A program made the translations under genes and the position numbers. From positions 247,134 to 311,133 of the forward strand of contig NZ_JBJGED010000005.1 of NCBI RefSeq assembly GCF_045062745.1: a stretch of 64,000 nt of DNA, given 5' to 3'. Of this stretch, positions 49,465-57,716 are shown one piece after another. The DNA is from Paenibacillus_AA sp045062745. Its GTDB lineage: Bacteria > Bacillota > Bacilli > Paenibacillales > NBRC-103111. The first letter of the stretch is position 1; every line of letters begins with the position of its first letter. Below the pieces are notes generated by a model. It was not told where the DNA came from, searched no databases, and saw only the letters and a program-made list of their open reading frames with translations.

Positions 49465-49752
49465 TCATCACCCCCTCGGCGCATTGTATGGGGATCAAGA
49501 ACGTTTAGAAACGGACAAGCGCATAAGGGTCCATATTAATATATCGGGATGTGGAGGTGAGACATTCCAACTTGAGATTCGTAGGAGGACAAGAACATAG
49601 GACACGATAGCGCAATATCAACGAGGCTGCCTACTGGCAGCCTTTTCTCAACAAGGGGTAGTACCAGCGAAGTGTCAGCTCTGCTGGTACTATCCCAACT
49701 AACGGGAGGTTAAAGCGGAATTGACGCAGACCTCCACGTATCGGTCCTGCAT
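49465..49752. other. Intergenic region with two hairpins
   Basis: No gene was found. AGGCTGCC (49624-49631) with GGCAGCCT (49636-49643) and a short T run forms a small terminator. AGTACCAGC (49660-49668) with GCTGGTACT (49683-49691) forms a second hairpin. What they terminate is unclear; they may be relics of a lost gene. Confidence 0.45.
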
Positions 49753-49792
49753 AAAACAACCCCCAATCAATTCATTTGATTGGGGTTGTTTT
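49753..49792. terminator. Strong, probably bidirectional terminator of lacI
   Basis: AAAACAACCCC-AATCAA (49753-49770, one bulged C) pairs with TTGATTGGGGTTGTTTT (49776-49792). On the minus strand it follows the LacI-family gene. Confidence 0.8.
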
Positions 49793-49829
49793 GTGTCATT
49801 GAACATGAAACGTCTAACCAACAATAAGG

Positions 49830-50807
49830 TTATGGACGAGGAGCGGTCGTGCCCCCGGGAAACAACTCATATTCCGTGATGCATTCGTATAAAGTTTCCG
49901 TCTGGTTACGCTGTATAATGTCGATCAACCGCGTCACGGGAAGCTCTTTTTGCGTCCCGCTCATGAGCATGGTTGTCAGTTGGGGCACGCTAAATTTGAC
50001 AAGCTCCGAGTATTCGTGACCGATGAGGCTGATTTCGCCGGGCACGTCGATTCCCAGACGCTTCAAGCCTTGCAGGACCCCGAACTGGATAACGGTGTTT
50101 GTGCAATAGGCGGCCGTGTACCTGATATCCAACTCGTGCAGCCGGCTGCACAACTCGTCCCCATCTTCATCCTTCCCTGTCTGGATCAACGATTTGTCCA
50201 ATTCAATACCGGCATCTTGAAGCGCCTGCGTGTACCCGGCCAACTCCTTTTTAATAATCAGCAAACTAAGGCTGCCCGAGAAAAACGCGATTCTCCGGTG
50301 TCCGAGCTCAATCAGATACTTGACCGCATCGTACGCCACTTTTTTGTAGTCGGACGTGACCACATGGATGTCGGTCCGGTCCGTGCACCCGTAATAGAGG
50401 TGGGGGACTTTCGTCTCCTCCAGGATGCCGATCACGGTGTCGTCCAGCACCCCCGAGACAAGAATGCCGGCCGTGTCCTGGCTTTTAGCCAACTCTTTCA
50501 ACCGCCGGTGATCTTGCGGATTCGGCTTGATGTTCATGAAGACCAGAGAATAACCGAAACGAGCCGCCGTTTCTTCCGCGATCTTCAGTTGCAGGAAATA
50601 ACGGGGGTCGTTCGAGTTCCGGTTGTAGAACACATAACAAATTTTAGGCATGACGTCCGAATCTTTGTATCCCAGTTCCTTGGCGGCTTTCAAAATAAGC
50701 TGTCTAGTTTTCTCGGAAACCGTACTGTTCGGAGCGTTATTCAGCACGAGGGAGACGGCTGTGCGAGAGACGCCGACATGATCGGCGATGTCTTTTTGGG
50801 TAACCAT
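49830..50807 (-). CDS. LacI-family transcriptional regulator
   Basis: This 325-residue regulator has an N-terminal helix-turn-helix (TQKDIADHVGVSRTAVSLVLNNA) and a periplasmic-binding-protein-like sugar domain. It is divergent from the sugar operon at 51206 and presumably represses it until a saccharide binds. AAGG precedes the ATG. An AT-rich palindrome at 50840-50853 lies 33 bases upstream and may be an autoregulatory operator. The effector sugar is not predictable. Confidence 0.92.
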   Translation of the reverse strand: MVTQKDIADHVGVSRTAVSLVLNNAPNSTVSEKTRQLILKAAKELGYKDSDVMPKICYVFYNRNSNDPRYFLQLKIAEETAARFGYSLVFMNIKPNPQDHRRLKELAKSQDTAGILVSGVLDDTVIGILEETKVPHLYYGCTDRTDIHVVTSDYKKVAYDAVKYLIELGHRRIAFFSGSLSLLIIKKELAGYTQALQDAGIELDKSLIQTGKDEDGDELCSRLHELDIRYTAAYCTNTVIQFGVLQGLKRLGIDVPGEISLIGHEYSELVKFSVPQLTTMLMSGTQKELPVTRLIDIIQRNQTETLYECITEYELFPGGTTAPRP

Positions 50808-50839
50808 GTCTTCAACCTTCCGTTCTATATGATAGATTA

Positions 50840-50853
50840 ATAAACTTGTTTAT
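50840..50853. promoter_or_regulatory. Palindrome upstream of lacI, possible operator
   Basis: ATAAAC-TT-GTTTAT is a 14-base near-perfect palindrome 33 bases before the LacI start. Size and A+T content fit a LacI-type operator, but the central CG typical of many is absent. Confidence 0.4.
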
Positions 50854-51008
50854 ATTTCTCTTTATTATCGGCGAAGAGGGACGCGGAGTCAACGGTTGTC
50901 ATAAAAAGCGAGCAATACCAACGAACTGGCAGCTTGTAACCTGGTCGATCAGGAGGGATATACATATTTGTTCGACTATTTTTTTCGAAGGTGCTTTTCA
51001 ATTAAATA

Positions 51009-51020
51009 TAACATATGTTA
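51009..51020. promoter_or_regulatory. Palindrome upstream of the sugar operon
   Basis: TAACATATGTTA is a perfect 12-base palindrome about 185 bases before the solute-binding protein start. It may be an operator for the divergent LacI regulator. Confidence 0.35.
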
Positions 51021-51053
51021 CACTCGATTCATAAGTAATCGATTTCTAATTCC

Positions 51054-51068
51054 ATGTAAGCGGTTGAA
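51054..51068 (+). promoter_or_regulatory. cre-like site upstream of the sugar operon
   Basis: ATGTAAGCGGTTGAA matches 14 of 15 positions of the cre consensus WTGNAANCGNWWNCA (A for C at position 14). It suggests CcpA control, or it is the operator of the local LacI-family protein, which binds similar CG-centred sites. Confidence 0.45.
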
Positions 51069-51205
51069 ATTGGACATTTTTTACGATATTCTTGATTAGA
51101 CCGACTTTTGGGGGCAGAAGTTCATAAACTATGTTATAAGTACCTATGTTGAAATGCGTCGCAAGACGATTTCATAATAAGTTTACATTTATGGAGGGGT
51201 TAACC

Positions 51206-52522
51206 GTGAACAAAAAGGGACTTTTGGTAACCACCATGTTAGCGCTTACAGTGGCCGGCTGCTCGACATCCAAGGATGGCGACAAGCCGAGCGGTACGAC
51301 GGGTACAGGGTCAAGCACAACGGCTCCGAAAAACGTGACGCTAAAAATTGGGTTGCCCGGGGCTTATGATGTGACGAAAAAAGAAATTATCGACGGTTTT
51401 GCAGCCAAATATCCGAATATCAAAGTAGAAGTTCAAGATGCTCCATGGGGCGACTTCGTGGCGAAAATCGCTACCCAAATCGCAGGCGGAACGACCCCGG
51501 ACGTCTGGCTGCAGGAGAACGCGGTCATTCTCGGCTACGGCAAGCGGGGTGTGGCGGAAGACTTGTCCGCGTATATCAAGCGGGATTTGAAGGATGCCGA
51601 TTACATCTCTGGCTTGTATGCTGCGAAGACTCCGGAAGGCAAAGTGTGGGGCGTTCCACACGGGATTAACCCGATTGCGCTTGCCTACAATAAGAAAGCG
51701 TTTGCGGATGCGGGCGCAGCGCTTCCGAACGACAACTGGACTTTTAACGATTTGATCGAAGCTTCCAAAAAGCTGACTAAAAACGGCAGCGACGGAAAAC
51801 CGGCGTTTTACGGATTCGTTGGTTCCACCAGCATTACGCAAGGCTGGTTCCCTTGGATCAAGCAGGCAGGCGGGCAAGCGCTGGACAGCACGCTGACGAA
51901 ATCGATGTTTACCGATCCGAAGACGGTGACCGGTCTCAAGCAGCTGGCGGACGGAATCAAGCAGGGGTATTTCACGAACACCGATTTCCTAAAGGCGAAC
52001 GGCGGCGAAGTGCAGGCATTCGCCACCGGGAAAGCGGCGATGTATTTCCTGCAGTACAGCAACCAAGTCACGATGAACAAAAGCTTCCCGGACGCCGACT
52101 GGGACGTCGTGAAGATACCTAAGGCTGTTGACGGCAAACGGTACGTACCGATGGTGACAAACTCCTGGCTGATTTCCTCCAAGGCGTCTCAGGACGTGAA
52201 GGACGCGGCATGGCAGTTCCTGAAATACTACTTAGGTGACGAAGCGCAAAAAATCGTGGCCGAAAGCGGAGCGTCGCTCCCCGTAAAAAAATCGGCGCTC
52301 CAAATTTTGGAGACGTCAAGCGGGAAGCCGCAAAACAAAAAAGCGTTCACCGACGGCATCGCCGAGGGCGGCACTACGCTGGATGAGAACGCAAGCTGGA
52401 ATGAATGGCGCACCGCCGCCCAGCCGATCATCAACGACATCTTCAGCTCCAATATTTCCGCCGAGGAAGGCGTCAAGCAAATCAACGAGAAAGTGCAAGC
52501 GGTGTTGGATAAAAACAAATAA
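51206..52522 (+). CDS. Extracellular sugar-binding lipoprotein
   Basis: This 438-residue family-1 solute-binding protein has a lipoprotein signal ending TVAGC (Cys about residue 19) and a Ser/Thr/Gly linker. Its core has GTTPDVWLQENAVILGYGK, DLSAYIK and WTFNDLIEASKKL, a typical MalE/UgpB layout. The GTG at 51206 follows GGAGGGG; the frame extends upstream without a ribosome site. It is the first gene of an operon with two permeases, an esterase, an oxidoreductase and a secreted hydrolase. Confidence 0.92.
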   Translation: MNKKGLLVTTMLALTVAGCSTSKDGDKPSGTTGTGSSTTAPKNVTLKIGLPGAYDVTKKEIIDGFAAKYPNIKVEVQDAPWGDFVAKIATQIAGGTTPDVWLQENAVILGYGKRGVAEDLSAYIKRDLKDADYISGLYAAKTPEGKVWGVPHGINPIALAYNKKAFADAGAALPNDNWTFNDLIEASKKLTKNGSDGKPAFYGFVGSTSITQGWFPWIKQAGGQALDSTLTKSMFTDPKTVTGLKQLADGIKQGYFTNTDFLKANGGEVQAFATGKAAMYFLQYSNQVTMNKSFPDADWDVVKIPKAVDGKRYVPMVTNSWLISSKASQDVKDAAWQFLKYYLGDEAQKIVAESGASLPVKKSALQILETSSGKPQNKKAFTDGIAEGGTTLDENASWNEWRTAAQPIINDIFSSNISAEEGVKQINEKVQAVLDKNK

Positions 52523-52651
52523 TCTGCGGGGGCAGTCAGCGACTGGGGACGGATCACGCTCGAAGGGTTTGCGGTCCGTCTCCAGGGGCTGTTCCGATTA
52601 ATCGGGGCGCTATGCCCTTGGAAGCACGTTCGAATCGAAGGTGGTGTCCGG

Positions 52652-53533
52652 ATGCATAATCAAAATTACTGGGGCTATATTTTCACCATTCCGTTTACGC
52701 TCAGTATTCTCGTCTTCACCTTGTTCCCTGTTTTCTTCTCTGGGTACGTTTCGTTCGTCAATTGGGATTTGTTCAATCCTCCCGAGTGGGTCGGGCTCGC
52801 CAATTGGAAAGATGTATTCGGACAAAAGGTATTTTGGATCTCGATCCGAAACGTGTTTTATTTCGCGATCGTCTTCGTCCCACTGCAGACGCTGCTGGCA
52901 CTTTTGATTGCCCATTTGCTGAATCAGGCGATTGCCGGCAAAACGCTGCTTCGGCTGTTTTATTTCCTCCCCGTGGTAACGCCTTGGATCGCCGGAGGCG
53001 TGTTGTGGGCATGGCTGTACAATACGAAATACGGATTGCTGAACTGGGTGCTCGAGCAGGTTCATCTATCTCCCGTCAAATGGCTCGACAGTAAATTCTG
53101 GTGGGTCGTCATCGGCAGCATCGCACTCGTAAACGTATGGAAAGGCGTCGGCTCCTCGATGATTTTACTGCTGGCCGGAATGCAAAATATTTCCAAGGAT
53201 TTGAAAGAAGCGGCGCAAATCGACGGGGCTTCTAGCTGGAATTATTTTATTCGCATCGTGTTTCCCCTCGTGTCGCCGATGATCTATATGGTGATGATCC
53301 TGTCCACGATCGCCGCTTTCCAGGCATTCGATGTTTTCCTCAGTATGTTTGGTTCGACGATGAGCAACGTGCCGGAGCGCAATATCGTGACCAATATGCT
53401 GATTTACCGGGATGCGTTCCAGCATTTCAAGATGGGGCCGGCTTCCGCAGCCGCTTGGGCGCTGTTCGTCATTATTTTGACCATCACGCTTTTCCAGCGC
53501 TACTTCGAGAAAAGGTGGGTGCACTATGACTGA
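52652..53533 (+). CDS. Sugar ABC transporter permease, MalF/UgpA type
   Basis: This 293-residue protein has six hydrophobic segments. The EAA loop near residue 188-208 (LKEAAQIDGASSWNYFIRIV) contacts the ATPase. The start ATG follows AAGGTGG. Its end overlaps the next permease by 8 bases, showing co-translation. No ATPase gene is in the window, so a shared MsmX-like ATPase is assumed. Confidence 0.92.
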   Translation: MHNQNYWGYIFTIPFTLSILVFTLFPVFFSGYVSFVNWDLFNPPEWVGLANWKDVFGQKVFWISIRNVFYFAIVFVPLQTLLALLIAHLLNQAIAGKTLLRLFYFLPVVTPWIAGGVLWAWLYNTKYGLLNWVLEQVHLSPVKWLDSKFWWVVIGSIALVNVWKGVGSSMILLLAGMQNISKDLKEAAQIDGASSWNYFIRIVFPLVSPMIYMVMILSTIAAFQAFDVFLSMFGSTMSNVPERNIVTNMLIYRDAFQHFKMGPASAAAWALFVIILTITLFQRYFEKRWVHYD

Positions 53534-54356
53534 TTTTCGCGCAATCGGCAAAATCGCATCCTATATCGTTCTGTATCTCGGGGCGCTGCTCATGCTGTTT
53601 CCGTTCATCTGGATGGTGTCCACCTCGCTGAAAACGACAGGAGCGGTCGGACAGCTGCCGCCTCGGCTCATTCCCGATCCGATAAGCTGGGAAAATTACA
53701 AAATCGTCTGGGAGAAAGTCAATTTCGGCCGATATACGCTGAACAGTCTGTTTATAGTGGCTGTGGACATGGTCGGTACGCTGCTCTCTTGTTCACTCGT
53801 CGCGTTTGGCCTGGCCATGTACGATTTCAAGCTGCGCAAGCCGCTGTATATCGCCATGCTCGCGACGCTGATGATTCCGTTTCAAGTCACGCTCATTCCA
53901 AGCTACTTCATCTGGAAGTCGTTCCATATGCTCGATTCGTATTACCCCTTGATTATTCCGAGCTTTCTCGGAGGGGCGTTCGGCATCTTCCTCATGCATC
54001 AATTCATTAAGTCGCTCCCCAAGGAGCTATATGAAGCCGCCGTCGTCGATGGGTACAGTCCAATGGGGATTTTTTGGAGAATATACCTGCCTTTGTGCAA
54101 GCCAGCCTTGTCCGCGCTCGGCGTCTTTACGTTCATGGGCGCGTGGAACAACACGCTCGGGCCGCTCATCTATTTGCAGAACAAAAAACTGTATACGTTG
54201 CCTATCGGGCTGCTGTATTTGAAGAACGATTCGGAGGTCAGTACGGCGCTCCTGATGGCCGGGGCCGTTATCGTGACTGTTCCGGTCGTAATCGTCTACT
54301 TGATCGCCCAGAAGCAGTTCGTGCAAGGAATCGCGTCGACGGGGTTGAAGGGATGA
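53526..54356 (+). CDS. Sugar ABC transporter permease, MalG type
   Basis: This 276-residue second permease has six hydrophobic segments, the EAA loop (LYEAAVVDGYSPMGIFWRIY) near residue 170 and the VQGIASTGLKG ending typical of MalG-type proteins. It starts within the previous gene behind AGGTGGG and overlaps the next gene's ATG, so all three are coupled. Confidence 0.92.
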   Translation: MTDFRAIGKIASYIVLYLGALLMLFPFIWMVSTSLKTTGAVGQLPPRLIPDPISWENYKIVWEKVNFGRYTLNSLFIVAVDMVGTLLSCSLVAFGLAMYDFKLRKPLYIAMLATLMIPFQVTLIPSYFIWKSFHMLDSYYPLIIPSFLGGAFGIFLMHQFIKSLPKELYEAAVVDGYSPMGIFWRIYLPLCKPALSALGVFTFMGAWNNTLGPLIYLQNKKLYTLPIGLLYLKNDSEVSTALLMAGAVIVTVPVVIVYLIAQKQFVQGIASTGLKG

Positions 54357-56341
54357 TGAAGCTCACCGAATTGGAGACTGGCGGCATCTCGATGTACGAC
54401 GTCCAGGATCAGCTCCGGCAGCTCGTTTATCGCCTTTCTCTGGAAGCTTTCGCCGCTGGAGATCGGGATCGGGACGCGATTGTGACGCGGGAACAGCTCG
54501 AGACGCGAAGGAAGACGATGAGAGCGAAGCTGCTGGATCAGCTGGGTGGGTTGCCGGCGACGGACACCCCTCTCGAGCCCTGTATTAAAGGCAACGTTGC
54601 TTTTGACGGATACCGAGTAGAAAAAATCGTTTATCAATCCCGACCGCATACGTTCGTAACTGCCAATCTATACATTCCGGATGACCTTCGTTCGCCAGGA
54701 GGCGCGGTTGTGTTCGTCTGCGGTCACGATCCGCTCGCCAAGCATAGCGACGGATATCAGAAAGTTTGCCAATATCTCGTGGGGGCTGGGCTGATCGTCA
54801 TGGCGATCGATCCGATCGGACAAGGGGAACGGCTCAGCTACTATGACCCGGACTCGGAGATGACGACGGTCGGCTGGGGGACGGGCGAGCATGAGCATGC
54901 CGGCGAGCAATGCTGGCCGCTCGGAGATGGAATCGCGCGATACTTTCTTCACGACATCGTACGGGCGATCGACTATTTATGTACCCGGCCAGAGGTCGAT
55001 CCCGGCAAAATCGGCATCACCGGCAATTCCGGCGGCGGCACGCAAACGAGCCTCGCGATGATGGTCGACGACCGGATTGCTGCGGCTGCGCCCGGCACGT
55101 TCCTGTCGAGCCGGGAAGCGATCCTGCTGTCGGGTAAACCGCAGGATGCGGAGCAGATTTGGCCGGGCCTGACCGCTTGCGGCTTCGACCACGAAGATAT
55201 TTTGATGGCGATGGCGCCTCGACCGGTTCTGGTGCTCGCTTCGACGGAGGATTTCTTCCCGATCGAAGGAACGCGGAGGACGGTGGAGCGGTCACGCCGG
55301 TTTTGGGCCCTGTATGGCGACGCCAGCCAGCTAGTTCTCTTCGAGGACGAAGCTGTGCACCAATATACGGAACGGCATGCGCAAGAGGCGGCTTTGTTTT
55401 TCGCGAAGCATCTGAACGGCGATCATCGCTCCGTTCGTCATATTCGTCCAGTCCCGGTGGAGCCTTCCATCCTGTGGTGTACGGCGACCGGTCAGGTGAA
55501 GGGCGAATATGCGAAGGCACGGGCGGTGTGGGAGGAAAATCGCGATCGAGTCGTCATGCTTGAGCGAGCACGAAACCGGCTGTCGGAGCAGGAGCGTATA
55601 CACAAGGCCACAAGCTGGCTGAAAAACAAAGTGATAGACGGCAGGAGCGCCGGGCCGCTTAACCCTCGCTACTTGTACTCGGTGCCGGTGGAGGGGGAAG
55701 AGTTGTCTGCTTGCAGCGTCATTTGGAGGAGCCAGGAGATGCTGCTCGGTCATGCGCTTGTATTCCGCGACTTGCACTCGGGCGACTCGAACCTCCCGGT
55801 TTCAATCGCCGTCTGGAACGGCGGCTCCTCTAGGCTGCAACCGCATATGCCCTGGATCCGCGAACAATGCGCAGACGGCCGAATCGTCATGGTGCTCGAT
55901 GTGACGGGAACCGGGGCGCTGGCTCCGAATCCGGTCAATGCTTACCCGGTAGATGCGCCGTTCGGAACGATCCACAAGTTGGCGATGGATTTGTTCTGGC
56001 TGGACGACAGCTTGGCGGCGATCCGGACGTTCGATGTGCTCCGGGCTTTGGATATGGCTCAATGCCTTAGAGGGAGCGTATGCTCGGACGAGGATATTCG
56101 CGTGTACGCTCATGGTACCTTCAGCTTGTATGCCCAATTGGCGGCGGGTTTGGACCGCAGGGCGGTTCGGCTAGAGGTGATCGAGGGCTGCCGTAGCGTA
56201 GGCGAATGGGTGGAGGCCCGCCAGTATGAAATGAAGGATCGAGCCGCAGCGATTATTCCGGGAATGCTGCGTTATTTTGACTTGTCCGATTGCCTCGCTT
56301 GGGGGTCCGACGGGACACAGAATAGGGAAAAGGGAGAGTGA
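54356..56341 (+). CDS. Alpha/beta-hydrolase, acetyl-xylan-esterase-like
   Basis: This 661-residue protein has an N-terminal helical lead of about 100 residues and a serine-hydrolase domain. The nucleophile motif is GNSGGG (Ser about residue 224), with Asp and His candidates around STEDFFP and DEAVHQY. DPIGQGERLSYYD resembles the large acetyl-esterase/AXE1-like hydrolases. The C-terminal 230 residues are a second alpha/beta-fold-like half without an obvious nucleophile. No signal peptide, so it acts inside the cell on imported sugars. Start is ATG 54356 (or 54353) overlapping the permease stop. A 62.7 kb pseudogene looks like a related hydrolase. Confidence 0.78.
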   Translation: MKLTELETGGISMYDVQDQLRQLVYRLSLEAFAAGDRDRDAIVTREQLETRRKTMRAKLLDQLGGLPATDTPLEPCIKGNVAFDGYRVEKIVYQSRPHTFVTANLYIPDDLRSPGGAVVFVCGHDPLAKHSDGYQKVCQYLVGAGLIVMAIDPIGQGERLSYYDPDSEMTTVGWGTGEHEHAGEQCWPLGDGIARYFLHDIVRAIDYLCTRPEVDPGKIGITGNSGGGTQTSLAMMVDDRIAAAAPGTFLSSREAILLSGKPQDAEQIWPGLTACGFDHEDILMAMAPRPVLVLASTEDFFPIEGTRRTVERSRRFWALYGDASQLVLFEDEAVHQYTERHAQEAALFFAKHLNGDHRSVRHIRPVPVEPSILWCTATGQVKGEYAKARAVWEENRDRVVMLERARNRLSEQERIHKATSWLKNKVIDGRSAGPLNPRYLYSVPVEGEELSACSVIWRSQEMLLGHALVFRDLHSGDSNLPVSIAVWNGGSSRLQPHMPWIREQCADGRIVMVLDVTGTGALAPNPVNAYPVDAPFGTIHKLAMDLFWLDDSLAAIRTFDVLRALDMAQCLRGSVCSDEDIRVYAHGTFSLYAQLAAGLDRRAVRLEVIEGCRSVGEWVEARQYEMKDRAAAIIPGMLRYFDLSDCLAWGSDGTQNREKGE

Positions 56342-56347
56342 ACCGCA

Positions 56348-57574
56348 ATGAAAAAATACGTCATCGTAGGGTCCGGTGGCCGGGCGCTTGGCATGTTCGC
56401 CAAGCCGTTCGCCGCGGAACTGAAACCTTTTGCTGAGCTGGTTGGGGTATACGACATCAATCCGGTCCGGGCGAATGCATTGAGCGAGCAAGCCGGAGGC
56501 GTTCGCGTGTTCAATGATTTTGACGCGATGCTCCGGGAAACGAAGCCGGATGCGGTCATCGTCACGACGCCCGACAGTCTGCATCACGAGTATATCATCC
56601 GGGCGCTGGAGGCGGGTTGCGACGCCATCTCGGAGAAGCCGATGACGACGGACGCCGACAAGTGCCGCGCCATCATAGAGACTGAGCGTCGGACCGGCCG
56701 CAAGGTCATCGTCACGTTCAATTGCAGGTTTATGCCGTATGTCGTCCGCGTCAAGGAGCTGTTGAAGGAGGGTACGATCGGCGACATCCTGCACGTTACG
56801 TTAAACTGGTCACTCGATACGAGTCACGGCGCGGATTATTTCCGGCGCTGGCATCGGCAGATGAAAAACAGCGGCGGCCTGCTCATCCACAAATCGACGC
56901 ACCATTTCGATATGGTCAATTGGTGGCTGGACGACGAGCCGGACACCGTCTATGCCAACGGCTCGCGGCTGTTCTACGGGCCGACCCGCGAAGAACGCGG
57001 CCATACTTGTTCTACCTGCGCCCATACGAGCACGTGCGAATTTTACTTCGACGTTTCGGCCGATGCGTTCACGAAATCGTTCTATAAGGATGCAGAGGCG
57101 CACGACGGGTATTTCCGGGACCAGTGCGTATTCGGATCGGACATCGATATTTACGACACGATGTCGCTCAGCGTCAAGTATGCGAAGGGCACCCAGCTGT
57201 CGTATTCGCTCAACGCCTACAGCCCCTATGAAGGCTGGAAGGCGACGTTCGTCGGCACGAAAGGCCGGATCGAAGCGGAGGATTACCAGAGCGGTTTCGG
57301 GATCCAAGATCCGAACCATTTCATTCGAATCTTTAATCGCCAGGGAGAGCTGCTGACCGTGCAGAGCCCCCGAGTGTCCGGCACTCACGGCGGCGGCGAC
57401 CAAAGATTGCGGCGGTTGATTTTCGCCGGTGACCTTGCCGACCCGCTTGGCCAAATGGCCGGCTCGCATGCCGGGGCCATGTCTCTTCTGATCGGTGCGG
57501 CGGCCAATCTCTCGATCGGGAGCGGCAAGCAAGTCGCGATCGAGGACCTTCTACGAGAGCCTGTGTCGAACTGA
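56348..57574 (+). CDS. Gfo/Idh/MocA-family oxidoreductase
   Basis: This 408-residue NAD(P)-dependent oxidoreductase has an N-terminal Rossmann region VIVGSGGRALGMF, the substrate motif EKPMTT (about residue 97) and a long C-terminal alpha/beta domain. A Cys-rich insert (HTCSTCAHTSTCEF, about residues 218-231) is unusual and may bind a metal. It starts 6 bases after the esterase stop behind AAGGGAG. It probably oxidises or epimerises the sugar delivered by the transporter. Confidence 0.9.
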   Translation: MKKYVIVGSGGRALGMFAKPFAAELKPFAELVGVYDINPVRANALSEQAGGVRVFNDFDAMLRETKPDAVIVTTPDSLHHEYIIRALEAGCDAISEKPMTTDADKCRAIIETERRTGRKVIVTFNCRFMPYVVRVKELLKEGTIGDILHVTLNWSLDTSHGADYFRRWHRQMKNSGGLLIHKSTHHFDMVNWWLDDEPDTVYANGSRLFYGPTREERGHTCSTCAHTSTCEFYFDVSADAFTKSFYKDAEAHDGYFRDQCVFGSDIDIYDTMSLSVKYAKGTQLSYSLNAYSPYEGWKATFVGTKGRIEAEDYQSGFGIQDPNHFIRIFNRQGELLTVQSPRVSGTHGGGDQRLRRLIFAGDLADPLGQMAGSHAGAMSLLIGAAANLSIGSGKQVAIEDLLREPVSN

Positions 57575-57716
57575 TCCGGGATCAACCCCGCGTTGATGTC
57601 CCGGCCCCAATCGGACTGAAAGGAGGGGATTCCTTTGTAATCAGCTGCGAACGTGGAAAGACTCCTGCCCGTCATGTTTTCCTGCTTTGCAAAAAAACGC
57701 TTGGGAGGATGAATTT

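Noticed and set aside
49033..49539. 168-codon plus-strand frame
   Set aside because: Overlaps the minus-strand gene 49078-49461, which has an excellent GAGGGGGTGAT ribosome site. The plus frame is Phe/Ser/Arg-rich without a start signal.
49950..50840. 296-codon plus-strand frame
   Set aside because: Antisense to the clear LacI-family gene. No ribosome site and no domain pattern.
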